The notes below the pieces were generated by a model that was not told the origin of the DNA, searched no databases, and saw nothing but the letters and a program-made list of their open reading frames with translations. 7,615 nt of DNA from Lachnospiraceae bacterium UBA7225 (GTDB taxonomy: Bacteria > Bacillota > Clostridia > Lachnospirales > Lachnospiraceae): positions 1-7,615 of the forward strand of contig DKTR01000063.1 in NCBI GenBank assembly GCA_002473385.1, given 5' to 3'. This document shows positions 6,607 to 7,615 of this stretch, in pieces. Made by a program: the position numbers and the translations under genes. Each line of letters begins with the position of its first letter. The stretch's first letter is position 1.

Positions 6607-6640
6607 TTTTTACTCATAATTGTGGAAAGGACAGGGTATC

Positions 6641-7615
6641 ATGATTAATATATTCGAAGTTAACGAGACAAACAAGATGATCCAGCAGGAAAATCTGGAT
6701 GTCCGCACAATCACACTTGGCATCAGCCTTCTGGACTGTGTGGATTCCGATCTGGAAAGGCTGAATCAGAAGATATACGATAAAATCACATCGCTTGCCT
6801 GGAATCTGGTGGATACAGGGATGGAGATTGAACGGGAATACGGTATTCCGATTGTTAACAAGCGCATTTCTGTTACACCGATTGCACTGGTGGGAGCAGG
6901 CGCCTGCAAAACACCGGAGGATTATGTGACGCTGGCAGAAACATTGGACAGAGCGGCAAAGAAAGTCGGTGTCAACTTTATCGGCGGTTATTCTGCGCTG
7001 GTAAGCAAGGGAATGACGAGAAGTGATGAGCTGCTGATCCGTTCTATTCCGCAGGCGCTGGCAGCAACGGAGCGCGTGTGCAGTTCGGTGAATGTCGGTT
7101 CCACAAAATGTGGCATTGACATGGATGCAGTGCGTCTGCTGGGCGATGTGATACTGGAGACGGCAGAACTCACAAAGGAGCAGGATTCTCTTGGCTGTGC
7201 GAAGCTGGTAGTTTTCTGCAACGCACCGGACGACAATCCGTTTATGGCGGGGGCATTCCATGGTGTGACTGAGGGAGATGCCGTGATTAATGTCGGCGTC
7301 AGCGGACCGGGCGTGGTAAAGCGTGCGCTTGAAAAGGTGCGCGGAAAGAATTTCGAGGAGCTATGTGAGACAATCAAAAAGACGGCGTTCAAGGTGACAC
7401 GCGTGGGTCAGCTTGTTGCGCAGGAGGCATCCAGAAGAATGAATATTCCATTTGGAATTATCGATCTGTCACTGGCACCGACACCGGCGGTGGGAGACAG
7501 CGTGGCAGATATTCTCTGTGAGATCGGTCTGGAATATGCGGGTGCGCCGGGTACAACGGCGGCTCTGGCACTTTTGAATGACCAGGTGAAAAAGGGCGGC
7601 GTGATGGCCTCCTCC
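6641..7615 (+). CDS. UPF0210/DUF711 (PFL family) protein, 3' end outside the window
   Basis: The frame is open from ATG at 6641 to the last base, giving 325 residues with no stop. The family is about 450 residues long, so roughly a quarter of the protein is missing to the right. Characteristic stretches include ENLDVRTITLGISLLDC (17-33), KRISVTPIALVGAG (74-87), FIGGYSALVSKGMT (113-126), NVGSTKCGIDMDAV (151-164), FCNAPDDNPFMAGAFHGV (192-209) and FGIIDLSLAPTPAVGDSVA (271-289). The family is a distant structural relative of pyruvate formate-lyase. It is known structurally from S. pneumoniae SP0239, which sits beside the UPF0237 protein SP0238. Its activity is unknown, and I see nothing here that identifies a substrate. 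AAAGGA (6626-6631) lies nine bases before the ATG. The gene usually follows the ACT gene directly. Here a repeat block intervenes and no convincing promoter is visible. Confidence 0.93.
   Translation, partial: MINIFEVNETNKMIQQENLDVRTITLGISLLDCVDSDLERLNQKIYDKITSLAWNLVDTGMEIEREYGIPIVNKRISVTPIALVGAGACKTPEDYVTLAETLDRAAKKVGVNFIGGYSALVSKGMTRSDELLIRSIPQALAATERVCSSVNVGSTKCGIDMDAVRLLGDVILETAELTKEQDSLGCAKLVVFCNAPDDNPFMAGAFHGVTEGDAVINVGVSGPGVVKRALEKVRGKNFEELCETIKKTAFKVTRVGQLVAQEASRRMNIPFGIIDLSLAPTPAVGDSVADILCEIGLEYAGAPGTTAALALLNDQVKKGGVMASS

Noticed and set aside
6599..6617. Terminator at the six-T run after repeat copy 2
   Set aside because: No GC-rich hairpin sits directly before the T run. The only local pairing (ATGAG 6599-6603 with CTCAT 6613-6617) spans the T run itself and is weak.
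6615..6620. CATAAT as a -10 box for the UPF0210 gene
   Set aside because: There is no -35-like sequence at 16-18 bases, and the implied start near 6627 would fall inside the ribosome binding site.

Overview
The window looks like core chromosome of a low-to-mid GC Gram-positive anaerobe, most likely a Clostridia member of the Lachnospiraceae type. The reasons are the strong AAGGAG-type ribosome binding sites, a tRNA without an encoded CCA, a Bacillus/Clostridium-style DNA polymerase I of 880 residues, and the gene order polA-coaE-yycJ-ACT(UPF0237)-UPF0210. The species assignment is inference, since no rRNA or species marker is present. All genes lie on the + strand.

Layout: the window opens with a complete tRNA-Leu(CAA) (1-83) and its intrinsic terminator (88-120). 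A MATE-family efflux transporter starts 15 bases after that hairpin (135-1454). A probable extended -10 promoter (1465-1493) then begins a tightly packed run: a membrane-anchored zinc-finger anti-sigma-like protein (1517-2053), DNA polymerase I (2063-4705), dephospho-CoA kinase (4692-5306), a YycJ/WalJ-type metallo-beta-lactamase-fold nuclease (5293-6090) and a small ACT-domain protein (6128-6400). The polA/coaE and coaE/yycJ junctions each overlap by 14 bases, so translation is probably coupled.

The last gene (from 6641, running off the right edge) is a UPF0210/DUF711 'PFL family' protein, the usual partner of the ACT protein. The pair is normally adjacent. Here it is separated by about 240 non-coding bases holding a long imperfect hairpin and two perfect 55-bp direct repeats. 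This repeat block is the most unusual sequence in the window and looks like an intergenic repetitive element inserted into a conserved gene pair.

Functionally, polA and yycJ both belong to DNA repair/replication, coaE completes coenzyme A synthesis, and the ACT/UPF0210 pair is a conserved module of unknown function. PolA has intact 5'-nuclease and polymerase active sites but appears to have lost its proofreading residues. I see no phage genes, transposase, CRISPR array or defence system, and no clear undescribed multi-gene system. The repeat block and the uncharacterised ACT/UPF0210 pair are the best candidates for follow-up.
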